Source: Lachnospiraceae bacterium (GTDB lineage Bacteria; Bacillota; Clostridia; Lachnospirales; Lachnospiraceae). Taken from it: 40,033 nucleotides of DNA. Made by a program: the position numbers and the translations under genes. How positions within the stretch are numbered: position 1 is the first letter of the stretch; every line of letters begins with the position of its first letter. Below, one piece after another: positions 16,272 through 24,495 of this stretch. The notes below the pieces were generated by a model that was given only the letters and a program-made list of their open reading frames with translations, did not search any database and was not told where the DNA came from. Location: NCBI GenBank assembly GCA_030825115.1, contig JAPJQL010000021.1, positions 20,942 to 60,974 on the forward strand. The letters run 5' to 3'.

Positions 16272-17117
16272 CTAATTATTTGCAGAAAATCCATACTTTT
16301 TAAATACGGCAGTCGCTTCATCGCTCTGCAAAAAGTCTACAAACTTCTGCGCCGCACCCTTATGCTCCGAACCGGATACAATTCCCACCGGATAAATGAC
16401 CTTCTTTGCAAGGCTGCCCTCCGGCGCTTCTGCGATCACGGTTACCTTTGGCGTCGTCGCCGCATCCGTCGCATAGACAATGCCCGCATCGGCGCTGCCC
16501 TCGGCAACCCAGTTCAAAACCTCGGTGACATTCGTGCCTTTGGTCGATTTTGCCTCTACCTCATCCCAGATTCCAAGGCTGGTCAGAGACTCTTTTGTAT
16601 ACTGTCCCACCGGTACGCTCTCCGGATCTCCGACCGCGATGATATCCGCTTTGGTGATGTCCTCAAAACCGGTCATCTTCGGCTCAGTCCCTTCCGGAAC
16701 GATCAGCACGATCTTATTCTCCAAAAGATCCACAATGCTGTCCTCGTCGATCATGCCGTCCTCCTTCAGCGCCGTCATCTGCTTGGGCGACGCAGACATG
16801 AAGACATCGGCCGAAAGCCCCTCCTCGATCTGGGTCTGCAGCTTCCCGGAGCTGTCATAAGTAGACTCCACCTTAATGCCCGGATTTGCCGCTTCAAACA
16901 TCGGAATCAGCTCGTCATCATAAGAATACTTCAAACTGGCTGCCGCTGCAACTAAAATCGTAGTTTCTTCCGCAGACTCTTCTGCCGCCGCCGTACTCTC
17001 ACCCGAAACCTGCTCCTGTTTTCCTCCACATGCGGTAAGAGCGAGCGCTGCCGCTGTCAGAACTCCCAAAACGGCTTTCTTTCCTGTCAGATATCTGTTT
17101 TCATTCTGTTTTCTCAT
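16272..17117 (-). CDS. modA: Molybdate-binding lipoprotein
   Basis: 281 residues from ATG 17117, chosen because GGGAG lies 8 bases upstream. A lipoprotein signal peptide ends in the lipobox LTACGG, then a Ser/Glu-rich linker. The mature protein has ModA hallmarks: VAAAASLKYSYDDE, YDSSGKLQTQIEEG, ADVFMSASPKQM and a C-terminal AQKFVDFLQSDEA. It binds molybdate (or tungstate) outside the membrane. Molybdate supply matches the adjacent cofactor and hydroxylase maturation genes. A perfect palindrome at 17143-17164 upstream may be its operator. Confidence 0.93.
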   Translation of the reverse strand: MRKQNENRYLTGKKAVLGVLTAAALALTACGGKQEQVSGESTAAAEESAEETTILVAAAASLKYSYDDELIPMFEAANPGIKVESTYDSSGKLQTQIEEGLSADVFMSASPKQMTALKEDGMIDEDSIVDLLENKIVLIVPEGTEPKMTGFEDITKADIIAVGDPESVPVGQYTKESLTSLGIWDEVEAKSTKGTNVTEVLNWVAEGSADAGIVYATDAATTPKVTVIAEAPEGSLAKKVIYPVGIVSGSEHKGAAQKFVDFLQSDEATAVFKKYGFSANN

Positions 17118-17142
17118 CTTTTTTTCTCCCTTTTCGTTTTTA

Positions 17143-17164
17143 GATATTCTCACTTGAGAATATC
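17143..17164. promoter_or_regulatory. Palindrome upstream of modA (probable operator)
   Basis: GATATTCTCA and TGAGAATATC are perfect 10-bp arms separated by two bases, 26 bases before modA. Its minus-strand left arm contains TATTCT, a possible -10. It differs from the E. coli ModE site. The ModE-like protein encoded at 21671-22027 is the obvious candidate ligand, by inference. Confidence 0.6.
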
Positions 17165-17173
17165 GCATCTATG

Positions 17174-17198
17174 AAAAAACGCATTTCTGCGTCTTTTT
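17174..17198 (-). terminator. Terminator between yqeB and modA
   Basis: Minus strand: ACGCA-GAAA-TGCGT followed by six T residues, with A residues on the other side that extend the stem. It separates the cofactor operon from modABC, so modA likely has its own promoter. Confidence 0.75.
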
Positions 17199-17214
17199 CA
17201 TTCTTATACATTTT

Positions 17215-18024
17215 TTATGCATCTTTTTGCCGGATACAGCGGTGCCGCAGGATTCCTTCCAGCACGCCTCCGCCTATGGCGCTGGCCTTGTCGGACACCG
17301 TATAACAGTGGCCGGGCTCACACCTCGGGTCGATATCTCCCGACTTCATACCGGGTGTCACCGGCACACCGTCCTGCAAAAGTCCCCGGACCACACCGTC
17401 GATCAGTGCATAGATCGGGGTCTCCCCGGCATATCCTACCAGTTCGCCCTTTTTCACCTGATCTCCAATCGATACGCAGCCACGGAAATTCCCTTCCCCG
17501 GTTGCCCTGATCAGCCGCTCCAGGGCATATCCGCCGATCATCCCCGGCACGCCGGTATTGGGGATCGCGCTTCCGTCCCAGATACACCGCCCAAGATAAT
17601 GCCCCCGTTTCGTCTCTACCACACAGTGGCAGTCCACTCCGGCGGTAAACCCCGGTCCCACGCCGATCACAGTAGGAGCATCGTCTATCCGTGTTCCCAT
17701 GTTTTTCTTTGCAAGGATTGCATCCACCAGCACATCCGGCTGAAAGACCTTCCGGATGGCCGCCTCTTCATCCACCATTACGGCAATCCGGCGTAAGGCA
17801 AACGCCGCCTCTGCCTCCTCTGCCGAGGAGCAAAGGACGCCTTCCACCTCTTCCACCCGGCACGTCCCCTGATATACAGCCGGGGAAAATGCCACCGTCC
17901 TCCGCACCGTCGTCGGTACGGCCGTCTCCGTCATCATCACGGTAAATCCACTCCGGTGCAGACGCAGGGCAATGCCGCTTGCCAGGTCACCGGCGCCTTT
18001 GATCAATACTTTGTCATGCTCCAT
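17215..18024 (-). CDS. yqeB: Selenium-dependent molybdenum hydroxylase system protein YqeB
   Basis: 269 residues from ATG 18024 (MEHDKVLIKGAGDLASG). The N-terminal half has a Rossmann-like GAGDLASGIALRLHRSGF motif. The C-terminal half has GTRIDDAPTVIGVGPGF, then DCHCVVETKRGHYLG, and a last domain resembling biotin/lipoyl-type beta barrels (VSIGDQVKKGELVGYAG). This is the EF2563/YqeB family, which occurs almost only with selenium-dependent molybdenum hydroxylases. The exact biochemical step is unknown. In-frame upstream codons lack a ribosome site and overlap mogA. It is the last gene of the cofactor operon before the terminator. Confidence 0.85.
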   Translation of the reverse strand: MEHDKVLIKGAGDLASGIALRLHRSGFTVMMTETAVPTTVRRTVAFSPAVYQGTCRVEEVEGVLCSSAEEAEAAFALRRIAVMVDEEAAIRKVFQPDVLVDAILAKKNMGTRIDDAPTVIGVGPGFTAGVDCHCVVETKRGHYLGRCIWDGSAIPNTGVPGMIGGYALERLIRATGEGNFRGCVSIGDQVKKGELVGYAGETPIYALIDGVVRGLLQDGVPVTPGMKSGDIDPRCEPGHCYTVSDKASAIGGGVLEGILRHRCIRQKDA

Positions 18025-18089
18025 CTTCTCTCTGCCTTTCACACCCCTGTCCCGTCTTTTTTGAGAAGTCCAGGGGGTATTTTCCCCAT

Positions 18090-18581
18090 CTAAGGTCTTG
18101 CGCACTCGCCTGCATCTCCCAAAAGAATATCCAGCCCGTGAGGCAGGGTGTCAAGCAGGTACTCCAGCGCTTCCTTTACTGCTTTCGGGCTTCCCGGCAG
18201 GTTCACGATCAGCGTATTTCCACGGATGGCGCTGACCGCCCGGCTGAGCATCGCCCGCTTAGTGATCGTCATGCTGTACGCCCGGATAGCCTCTGCGATC
18301 CCCGGCGCAGGGCGGTCTGCCGCCTCCATCGTCGCCTCCGGGGTCACATCCCGTCTGGAAAATCCTGTTCCGCCCGTGGTAAGCACCAGATGGCAGCCTG
18401 CCTCATCACACAGCCGGACTATCTCTTTTTTTAAGAGCTCCTTCTCATCCGGTATCACCCGGTAGCTGACGACCTCATACTGCTCCTTTGGCAAAAGTTC
18501 CCGGATGGCCGGTCCGCTCAAATCCTCCCGTTCTCCGGCTGCCCCCTTGTCGCTGGAGGTAATAATCCCTACTCGGTACAT
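18090..18581 (-). CDS. mogA: Molybdopterin adenylyltransferase (MogA/MoaB family)
   Basis: 163 residues, normal for the family. The motif TTGGTGFSRRDVTPEAT and the segment GNTLIVNLPGSPKAVKEAL are diagnostic for the molybdopterin-binding domain. It adenylates molybdopterin before molybdenum insertion. It overlaps the end of the MOSC gene by 13 bases, indicating translational coupling. MogA and MoaB cannot be fully separated by reading alone. Confidence 0.9.
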   Translation of the reverse strand: MYRVGIITSSDKGAAGEREDLSGPAIRELLPKEQYEVVSYRVIPDEKELLKKEIVRLCDEAGCHLVLTTGGTGFSRRDVTPEATMEAADRPAPGIAEAIRAYSMTITKRAMLSRAVSAIRGNTLIVNLPGSPKAVKEALEYLLDTLPHGLDILLGDAGECARP

Positions 18582-19003
18582 ACGCTTATCTCATCTCCCG
18601 TCTTGATCGTCCCGCCATGCAGGACTCTTGTAAAAATGCCGTTGGTGGGCATAATGCACTCTCCCATCTTATGATAGATCTCGCAGTGGCTGTGGCATTC
18701 CTTCCCGATCTGGGTCACTTCCAAAAGCACGTCCCCACAGCTCATCTTCGTCCCCACCGGCAGATGGATCAGGTCGATCCCGCTGACTACGATATTCTCT
18801 CCAAACGCCCCGTCCTGTACGGCTGCTCCTCTCGCCTTGAACGCCTCGATCGTCTCATACGATAAAAGGCTTACCTGACGGTGCCACTTTCCTGCATGGG
18901 CGTCGTCCCGGATCCCAAACTCCTCGATCAGCTCGGCCTCGGGAATCCTGACTTTCTGGGTTCCCCGCTTTTCACTGATACAGATTGCCATAATTTTTCC
19001 CAT
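18569..19003 (-). CDS. MOSC domain protein
   Basis: 144 residues. ATG 19003 is used because AAAGGAG lies 8 bases upstream. MOSC domains bind or transfer sulfur via a conserved cysteine; here the segment GKECHSHCEIYHKMGECIMP carries three cysteines, and GAFGENIVVSGIDL is the typical preceding motif. Stand-alone MOSC proteins are found with molybdenum cofactor genes and may supply sulfur to the cofactor. It sits between moaA and mogA in one operon. Confidence 0.85.
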   Translation of the reverse strand: MGKIMAICISEKRGTQKVRIPEAELIEEFGIRDDAHAGKWHRQVSLLSYETIEAFKARGAAVQDGAFGENIVVSGIDLIHLPVGTKMSCGDVLLEVTQIGKECHSHCEIYHKMGECIMPTNGIFTRVLHGGTIKTGDEISVCTE

Positions 19004-19036
19004 CTCTTCGTCTCCTTTATTCAAATACCCCTGTCC

Positions 19037-20008
19037 TCATCCGCCGATCCGGTTCATGTTGACACAGGTTTCTCTGTTATCATCCAGGCCAAACAAATGG
19101 CCCTCCGGCTTGTGGCCAATGCTCTCTGCCATCACTGCCGTCAGCTCCTCGTCTCCACAGCCGGAACGTATCACATCCCGCAGGTTTATGCCGTCCTCGT
19201 GGGCGAGGCACAGCTTCAGATAGCCGTCCGAAGTCAGGCGCACCCGGTTGCACTGCCCGCAGAACCGGTGATGCACGGCGCTGATAAATCCCACGCATCC
19301 CTTCCCGCCTGCAAATTCGTAATATACCGCCGGTCCGTTTCCCATCTGCTTCTCTACCGGCGTCACATCCTGATACCGCCGTGTCAAAACCGCCAGCAGC
19401 CTGTCATTGTCGAGAGCAGCATAGCTTTTCCCCTGTCCGATCGGCATCATCTCGATGAAGCGCACCGGGATTCCGCTCCGTATGGAAAACTCCGCAAACT
19501 CCAGCACATCCTTCTCTTTAAAATCCTCCATGACCGCACAGTTGATCTTGACCTCCAGCCCTGCTTCCTTCGCAGCGCGGATCCCCTGCATCACCGCCTC
19601 GTAGGAATCCCGTCTGGTGATGACCGCAAAACGCTCCGGATCGAGTGTATCCAGGCTTACATTCACGCAGGACAGTCCCGCCCGCCTCAGATTCTCAGCC
19701 ATCCCGGTCAAAAGGATTCCATTGCTGGTCATGGTAATGTCCTCAATTCCGGGGATTTTCCTTATCTCCTCTACCAGCCAGACCACATTTTTCCGCACCA
19801 GCGGTTCCCCTCCGGTCAGCTTGATCCGGCTGATCCCAAGCCCCGCAGCGCAGCGGCACACCTGCACCAGCTCTTCCAGGCTCAGCATCTCCTCGTGGGA
19901 GAACAGCTCCGTCCCCTCCTCGGGCATACAGTAACGGCACCGCAGGTTGCAGCGGTCCGTCACGGAAATCCGCAGATAATCAATCTGCCTGCCTCTGTTA
20001 TCGTTCAT
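19037..20008 (-). CDS. moaA: GTP 3',8-cyclase MoaA (radical SAM)
   Basis: 323 residues from ATG 20008. The radical SAM triad is C20, C24 and C27 in CNLRCRYC, and the second 4Fe-4S cluster motif is FCGQCNRVRLTSDGYLKLC. The protein ends in Gly-Gly, which MoaA needs for catalysis. It makes the first intermediate of molybdenum cofactor synthesis with MoaC, whose gene overlaps its start by about 11 bases. Confidence 0.95.
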   Translation of the reverse strand: MNDNRGRQIDYLRISVTDRCNLRCRYCMPEEGTELFSHEEMLSLEELVQVCRCAAGLGISRIKLTGGEPLVRKNVVWLVEEIRKIPGIEDITMTSNGILLTGMAENLRRAGLSCVNVSLDTLDPERFAVITRRDSYEAVMQGIRAAKEAGLEVKINCAVMEDFKEKDVLEFAEFSIRSGIPVRFIEMMPIGQGKSYAALDNDRLLAVLTRRYQDVTPVEKQMGNGPAVYYEFAGGKGCVGFISAVHHRFCGQCNRVRLTSDGYLKLCLAHEDGINLRDVIRSGCGDEELTAVMAESIGHKPEGHLFGLDDNRETCVNMNRIGG

Positions 20009-20471
20009 AGACACCACTCTTTCCGCCTTCTTTTCGCAGCAGGCAGACGTCGGTGATCACCATGCCTTTGTCGATTGCCTTGCACATATCATAGATCGTA
20101 AGCAGGGCAACCTGCACGCCGGTCAGCGCTTCCATCTCCACTCCGGTCTTTCCTCTTGTTTTCACCGTACAGATGGCTTCCACCGCCTTCTCTTCCTCAT
20201 GCAGCACAAACTCCACGCTGCATTTGGTCAGCATCAGGATATGGCAGAGGGGAATCAGTTCCGAAGTCTTCTTCGCCCCCATGATCCCGGCGATCCGGGC
20301 TACGCCAAGCACGTCGCCCTTCTTTGCCGTCCCTTCCCGGATGGCGAGGAAGACTTCCGGGCTGACCCGTATCATCCCGTGCGCCACAGCCATCCGCTCT
20401 GTCTCGGCCTTATCGCCGACGTCCACCATCCACGCCTGCCCCTGCTCATCAAAATGTGTCAGTTCTGACAT
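19998..20471 (-). CDS. moaC: Cyclic pyranopterin monophosphate synthase MoaC
   Basis: 157 residues from ATG 20471, after GGAGGAGA. Family motifs: MVDVGDK, KKGDVLGVARIAGIMGAKKTSELIPLCH, split over residues 60-90, and VEMEALTGVQVALLTIYDMCKA. These contain the catalytic lysine and histidine positions. It acts directly after MoaA. Confidence 0.95.
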   Translation of the reverse strand: MSELTHFDEQGQAWMVDVGDKAETERMAVAHGMIRVSPEVFLAIREGTAKKGDVLGVARIAGIMGAKKTSELIPLCHILMLTKCSVEFVLHEEEKAVEAICTVKTRGKTGVEMEALTGVQVALLTIYDMCKAIDKGMVITDVCLLRKEGGKSGVYER

Positions 20472-20487
20472 CGTTTCTCCTCCTCGT

Positions 20488-21522
20488 CTACCAGCCTTTT
20501 CCAAATCCACAGTTCGGCCAGGTGCAAGTGCCGCAATTCAGGCAGAGCCCGCCTTTCCCGAGCCGGTCAAGTTCCTCTTTCGTCACCGGATCGTCCGATA
20601 AAAGGCGCGGCAGCACCAGGTCGAATATGGTCCTCTTTGCGTACATCACACAGCCCGGAAGCCCGGCCACCGGCACGTTTTTTCCATCCTTCTCATAGTA
20701 GGACAGTAAAAACATCGCCCCCGGAAGGACCGGCGCTCCGTAGGAAACGATCCTGGCGCCTGTATTCCGGATCGCCAGCGGCGTCTTGTCATCCGGATCT
20801 ACGCTCATCCCGCCGCTGCACAGCACCATGTCAGCTCCCTGCCCGATAAATTCCAGCACGGCCTTTGTGATCATATCGGGGCTGTCATCGCACAAGGTCT
20901 GTCCCATGACCTCGCAGCCGTATTCCTCTACTTTCCCCCGGAGCACGGGACCGAACGCATCCTGGATCCGCCCGTGGTACACCTCGCTGCCCGTAGTCAC
21001 GATCCCCACCTTTTTTTTCTTAAACGGAAGCAGGGTAAAAATCGGAGTTCCCTGGCAGACTGCCTTTGCCTCCTCCATCTTCTCCCGCTCGATCACCAGA
21101 GGGATGATCCGCGTCCCACAGAGCTTGTCTCCCTTTTTCACCGGGGTATTGGGATGCCTGGAAGCGATCATCATCTGCCCCAGCCCGTTGATCTTATCCA
21201 GCAGTCCCGTGTCGATCTTGAGGAGGCCGTCAATCTGGGCCGTCAGCTCAATCTTTCCTTCTTTTACCTCGCTCCTGCCCATATGTTCATTGCGGCACAG
21301 CTCATATAAGATTTCTGCCGCCTCATTTTCATGATACATCGTATCGTCTTTTTCCCACACAAACAGATGCTCTTTTCCAAGGGACAAAAGGACCGGGATG
21401 TCCTCTTTTGTCACCACATGCCCCTTCCGAAACCGGGCGTCCTTGACCACCCCCGGTATGATCTGGGTGATATCATGGCAGAGCACCTGCCCTACCGCAT
21501 CTTCTGTCCTGATTTCCTTCAT
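20488..21522 (-). CDS. Molybdopterin-binding MoeA-like protein with Cys-rich tail
   Basis: 344 residues from ATG 21522, after GGGAGGATG. The middle contains the molybdopterin-binding domain: VGIVTTGSEVYHGRIQDAF, then DMVLCSGGMSVDPDDKTP and VPVAGLPGCVMYAKRTIFD. It lacks the full four-domain MoeA length. The C-terminus is CLNCGTCTWPNCGFGKGW, a C-x2-C-x2-C-x4-C set not found in ordinary MoeA; it could bind a metal or iron-sulfur cluster. The gene probably acts in molybdenum insertion or cofactor delivery to the selenium-dependent hydroxylases. An unusually long, structured leader precedes it. Confidence 0.85.
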   Translation of the reverse strand: MKEIRTEDAVGQVLCHDITQIIPGVVKDARFRKGHVVTKEDIPVLLSLGKEHLFVWEKDDTMYHENEAAEILYELCRNEHMGRSEVKEGKIELTAQIDGLLKIDTGLLDKINGLGQMMIASRHPNTPVKKGDKLCGTRIIPLVIEREKMEEAKAVCQGTPIFTLLPFKKKKVGIVTTGSEVYHGRIQDAFGPVLRGKVEEYGCEVMGQTLCDDSPDMITKAVLEFIGQGADMVLCSGGMSVDPDDKTPLAIRNTGARIVSYGAPVLPGAMFLLSYYEKDGKNVPVAGLPGCVMYAKRTIFDLVLPRLLSDDPVTKEELDRLGKGGLCLNCGTCTWPNCGFGKGW

Positions 21523-21571
21523 GTCATCCTCCCTGACGTTATTCTCACCTAAAAATATCCATAATCTTTTT

Positions 21572-21622
21572 TTACCTGGCAGACGCTGCCGCCAATCCGG
21601 CACGCAGCGCGCTTCCAGGCAA
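21572..21622 (-). other. Structured leader hairpin upstream of the molybdopterin-binding gene
   Basis: Within a 148-base gap, an 8-bp outer stem (21572-21579 with 21615-21622, one G-U), a 6-bp middle stem (21584-21589 with 21604-21609) and a 3-bp apex (21591-21593 with 21599-21601) form an interrupted hairpin. It is not followed by a T run on the transcribed strand, so it is not a terminator. I do not recognise the molybdenum cofactor riboswitch in it. A cis-regulatory element is possible. Confidence 0.4.
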
Positions 21623-21670
21623 GTTACGGTTCTTTCATGCTGACTATCCCTGACCATCCACGGTCCTGTC

Positions 21671-22027
21671 TCAGTCAGATTGCAGACCGCCAAAATGCTG
21701 TTCAAACAGGCGGTCCAGCTCCGTCTTTGCATCCCGTTCAAAGGCAAGGTACCTGTTCAAAAACGCCTCGCCCTGTTCAGTCAGCACCGTGCTTCCGCCA
21801 TGCTCTCCGCCCCGGATCCCCTCCATCAGCGGAAAACCCAGGTCGGCCTCCGCACGTCCTACCATCTTCCAGGCTTTGGAATATGCCATTCCCATCTGCT
21901 TGCACGCGGAGGAGAGAGAACCGGTCTGGCGCACCAGGCTCATAAGTTCCACTGTACCAGGACCAAAATTCTTCTCGGCGTAGTACACCCTTATCTTTGC
22001 ATGATATTTTAAAGGTTCTCCTGCCAT
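21671..22027 (-). CDS. ModE-like winged-helix regulator
   Basis: 118 residues from ATG 22027, after AGGAG. The sequence VELMSLVRQTGSLSSACKQMGMAYSKAWKMV matches, in parts, the winged helix of ModE and LysR-type regulators, and TVLTEQGEAFLNRY is the second hallmark. It lacks the C-terminal molybdate-binding (Mop) domains, so it is a stand-alone DNA-binding domain. It may sense molybdate indirectly or bind it weakly. Its position in the cofactor operon and the palindrome before modA suggest it controls molybdate uptake. Confidence 0.82.
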   Translation of the reverse strand: MAGEPLKYHAKIRVYYAEKNFGPGTVELMSLVRQTGSLSSACKQMGMAYSKAWKMVGRAEADLGFPLMEGIRGGEHGGSTVLTEQGEAFLNRYLAFERDAKTELDRLFEQHFGGLQSD

Positions 22028-22049
22028 CCCACTCTCCTGTTCCCTGCGC

Positions 22050-23081
22050 TCAGTCTTCTGCCCGCAGCCGTTCAAACATCACATCCACCTCGCCGCCGCA
22101 CCACATTCCCAGCGCGGCCGCCGAGTCGTTGTTCACCCGGTAGGTCTCCGTGACGACCTGACCTTCCGGCAATTCTTCAATCAGCGCTCTTGCTCTTTTC
22201 TCTGCTTCATATTCTACCACACCTCCGCCGATCGTGCCACCCAGAATTCCATTTTTTCCGACCAGCATCCGGCTTCCTGTTCCACGCGGCGCTGACCCGC
22301 GTTTTCCGGTGATCGTCACAAGGATCCCGCTTTCCTGCCTGATTGTCCGCATCATCGGCTGGTCCAGGTAGCTTGACGGATTCTCCCGGTTCTTCTCCTG
22401 GATCAGCTGGGCCGCAATGCTGATCGCGATCTCCTTCGGGGTCTGCCCCCCGATCTGTAACCCGATCGGCGCATGGACGGCGCCCAGTTCCTCTTTTGAG
22501 AATCCTTTGGCCTCCAGGGCGCTCATGGTTTTTGCCACCTTCCCCCTGCTTCCGATCATCCCCACATATCCGTGAGGAAGCTGAAGGATCAGCTCCAGGC
22601 ATTCCATGTCCGCCCGGTGTCCTCTTGTCACGATGATATAGTAGGCATTCCCGGAACACGCATGCTTTTTCAGCCCTTGGGCAAACGGTCCGCAGATGCA
22701 CTCTGCCGCCCGCGGAAAACGCTCCCGGCTGCAAAACTCCTCCCGGTCATCCAAGATCACGTAAGGATACTCCAGATAGTCGGCGAGGAGAGCCAGCTCC
22801 TGGGAGATGTGCCCGCCTCCGCAGATCACCAGTTCCGGTTCCTGCACCAGACGCTCTACGTACCATGTTCTTCCGGCAAGCTTAAACTGCCCCGGCATTG
22901 TAAGCGCATTGAACTGCTCTGCCTGCTGTTTCCAGACCTCTTCCATGCCGCTGTCCGCCAGGAGCAGACAGTCATTTCTCCACACCAGTTTTGAACCGGT
23001 CCCTTCTCCTTCTAAGACCGTGGCAGAGCACACGCTCCCCTCTGACAGGAAGGAGATGATTTTTCTATAAATACCAGTCAT
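22050..23081 (-). CDS. XdhC-family maturation factor, domains in unusual order
   Basis: 343 residues from ATG 23081. A Rossmann domain near 85-210 (ELVICGGGHISQELALLADYL, then VTRGHRADMECLELIL, then HAPIGLQIGGQTPKEIAISI) is of the XdhC C-terminal type. The XdhC/CoxI domain with the GSAPRGTG and GGTIGGGVVEYEA motifs comes after it. In standard XdhC this order is reversed. The first 80 residues may be a degenerate CoxI copy. XdhC helps sulfurate and insert the cofactor into xanthine dehydrogenase-type enzymes. It begins one base after the yqeC stop. Confidence 0.85.
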   Translation of the reverse strand: MTGIYRKIISFLSEGSVCSATVLEGEGTGSKLVWRNDCLLLADSGMEEVWKQQAEQFNALTMPGQFKLAGRTWYVERLVQEPELVICGGGHISQELALLADYLEYPYVILDDREEFCSRERFPRAAECICGPFAQGLKKHACSGNAYYIIVTRGHRADMECLELILQLPHGYVGMIGSRGKVAKTMSALEAKGFSKEELGAVHAPIGLQIGGQTPKEIAISIAAQLIQEKNRENPSSYLDQPMMRTIRQESGILVTITGKRGSAPRGTGSRMLVGKNGILGGTIGGGVVEYEAEKRARALIEELPEGQVVTETYRVNNDSAAALGMWCGGEVDVMFERLRAED

Positions 23082-23082
23082 T

Positions 23083-24441
23083 TTATTCCCTTTCATATGC
23101 CGTCATGACACAGGCAGGCTGCAGCATGGCCGGCAGGCTCTCCACCACCCGGGCGGCCGTCTTTTTCGTCTCCTCTGTGTCCGCCTTGTTCAGCACGATC
23201 TTAAACGGGCGTTCGGATACATACCTGCGGCTTCCCCTCTCGTCCATCAAGATCAGGGCCACATCGTCAGGCTCCACCGTATCTTCCACCGTTCTGCGAA
23301 GCCAGCTTCCCTCCTGCTCCATCCGGAAGCAGGCCGTCCCAAAATTCTGTCCGACCGCATCCAGCCCCGCACAGGCGATGACGAGCTCCGTCTGCGGAAG
23401 CAGCACCGGCTCATAATCTGCCGGAACTTTTAACGGAAGCCCTTTTGCCCCGTCCGCCTCAACCAGTATCACATCTGCCACGTGATACAGCGCGGCAACC
23501 GCCGCCTCATCGTCCAATCCCGACGGCATCTCCAGCTTATCCTGTTCCGGGGTTCCGTCCTTTCGGCCTTCCACCGGCTTACCGGCAGTCAGGATCTTTC
23601 CGTCCCACTCTGTCCCGGGAATCTCCCGGATATCCTCTACCAGCGCCGTCAGACCGTGCCTTGGCCTGCGGATGTGGGTTGTCGTAGTCACCAGAACGTG
23701 AAGCCCCTGCTCGGCAAGCTCATCGGCGATCTGATACATCGAGGTAGTCTTGCCTCCGGCTCCCACAAAAGAAATCAGCTTCGGTGTCTCCACATCGATT
23801 CCGAGTGCATGGATCAAAGACTTTTTCTCTGTCCATCCGCCCCGCTCCCAGGACGACACCCCGCTCAGCCTGCTGCTGCGGTTCCATACCCTGGCATGTT
23901 TTTCAAACACGGCCTGGGAAAACATGCAGCCGTACAGGGCATAGATCTCCACCGCCGTATCCACGTCCTTTTTGGCAAGCGGCAGATACAAGATATCGTA
24001 CTCCACCTGAAACAGGTTCGCCTTTGTCCGGGATAAGCGGCAGCCGTTTCGTTTATAAAAAGCAATCCTTCTCCTGCGGATGCTCCGCTGCTCCTCATCC
24101 GGGGCAGTCCGCTCGCTTTCGCATTCCAGGATCACCGCATTTTCCTCTCTGTAGTAATGCTTCATCTGCTCCAGAAACGCGCTTCCGTAACCGCCTGACC
24201 GGTACTGCGGACACACCGCAAGATAGTCGAGCAAAAGCGTCCCCCGCTCCTGGTTCCTTACAAAATAGGCGTAGGCAAGAAACTCGTTGTCCTCGTACAG
24301 TCCCAGGCATTCATAGATCCCCTTCTCCATCATATCGAGGATCGACTTGAGCGGCTTTAATTCATCCGGCGGAAAATCCTCTTTCATATACGTATTGTAC
24401 ACAAAAATAATCTGTAACGTACTCAGTTCGCGCAGTTCCAT
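23083..24441 (-). CDS. yqeC: GNAT acetyltransferase fused to YqeC-type hydroxylase accessory protein
   Basis: 452 residues. Residues 1-175 resemble GNAT acetyltransferases: LDYLAVCPQYRSGGYGSAFL (71-90) is the acetyl-CoA loop. Residues about 205-452 are YqeC, the putative selenium-dependent hydroxylase accessory protein, with P-loop GAGGKTT at 227-233, VTTTTHI, VADVILVEADGAKGLPLK and FKIVLNKAD. The frame is continuous with no internal ribosome site at the junction, so this looks like a real fusion. YqeC has features of a small P-loop NTPase; its job is unknown. It is the first gene of the cofactor operon. Confidence 0.82.
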   Translation of the reverse strand: MELRELSTLQIIFVYNTYMKEDFPPDELKPLKSILDMMEKGIYECLGLYEDNEFLAYAYFVRNQERGTLLLDYLAVCPQYRSGGYGSAFLEQMKHYYREENAVILECESERTAPDEEQRSIRRRRIAFYKRNGCRLSRTKANLFQVEYDILYLPLAKKDVDTAVEIYALYGCMFSQAVFEKHARVWNRSSRLSGVSSWERGGWTEKKSLIHALGIDVETPKLISFVGAGGKTTSMYQIADELAEQGLHVLVTTTTHIRRPRHGLTALVEDIREIPGTEWDGKILTAGKPVEGRKDGTPEQDKLEMPSGLDDEAAVAALYHVADVILVEADGAKGLPLKVPADYEPVLLPQTELVIACAGLDAVGQNFGTACFRMEQEGSWLRRTVEDTVEPDDVALILMDERGSRRYVSERPFKIVLNKADTEETKKTAARVVESLPAMLQPACVMTAYERE

Positions 24442-24457
24442 ATTTCCTAAACCTTCC

Positions 24458-24486
24458 TTGTTCTTTTTTTCCTGTAGTGCTATACT
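24458..24486 (+). promoter_or_regulatory. Promoter of the ywaF-like gene
   Basis: TTGTTC (24458-24463), a 17-base spacer and TATACT (24481-24486). The predicted start point, about 24493, is only three bases before the ATG. Confidence 0.65.
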
Positions 24487-24495
24487 GTTACCATT

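Noticed and set aside
21523..21670. Molybdenum cofactor riboswitch
   Set aside because: Position would fit, but I cannot match the conserved helices and loop pattern of that class; kept only as an unassigned structured leader.
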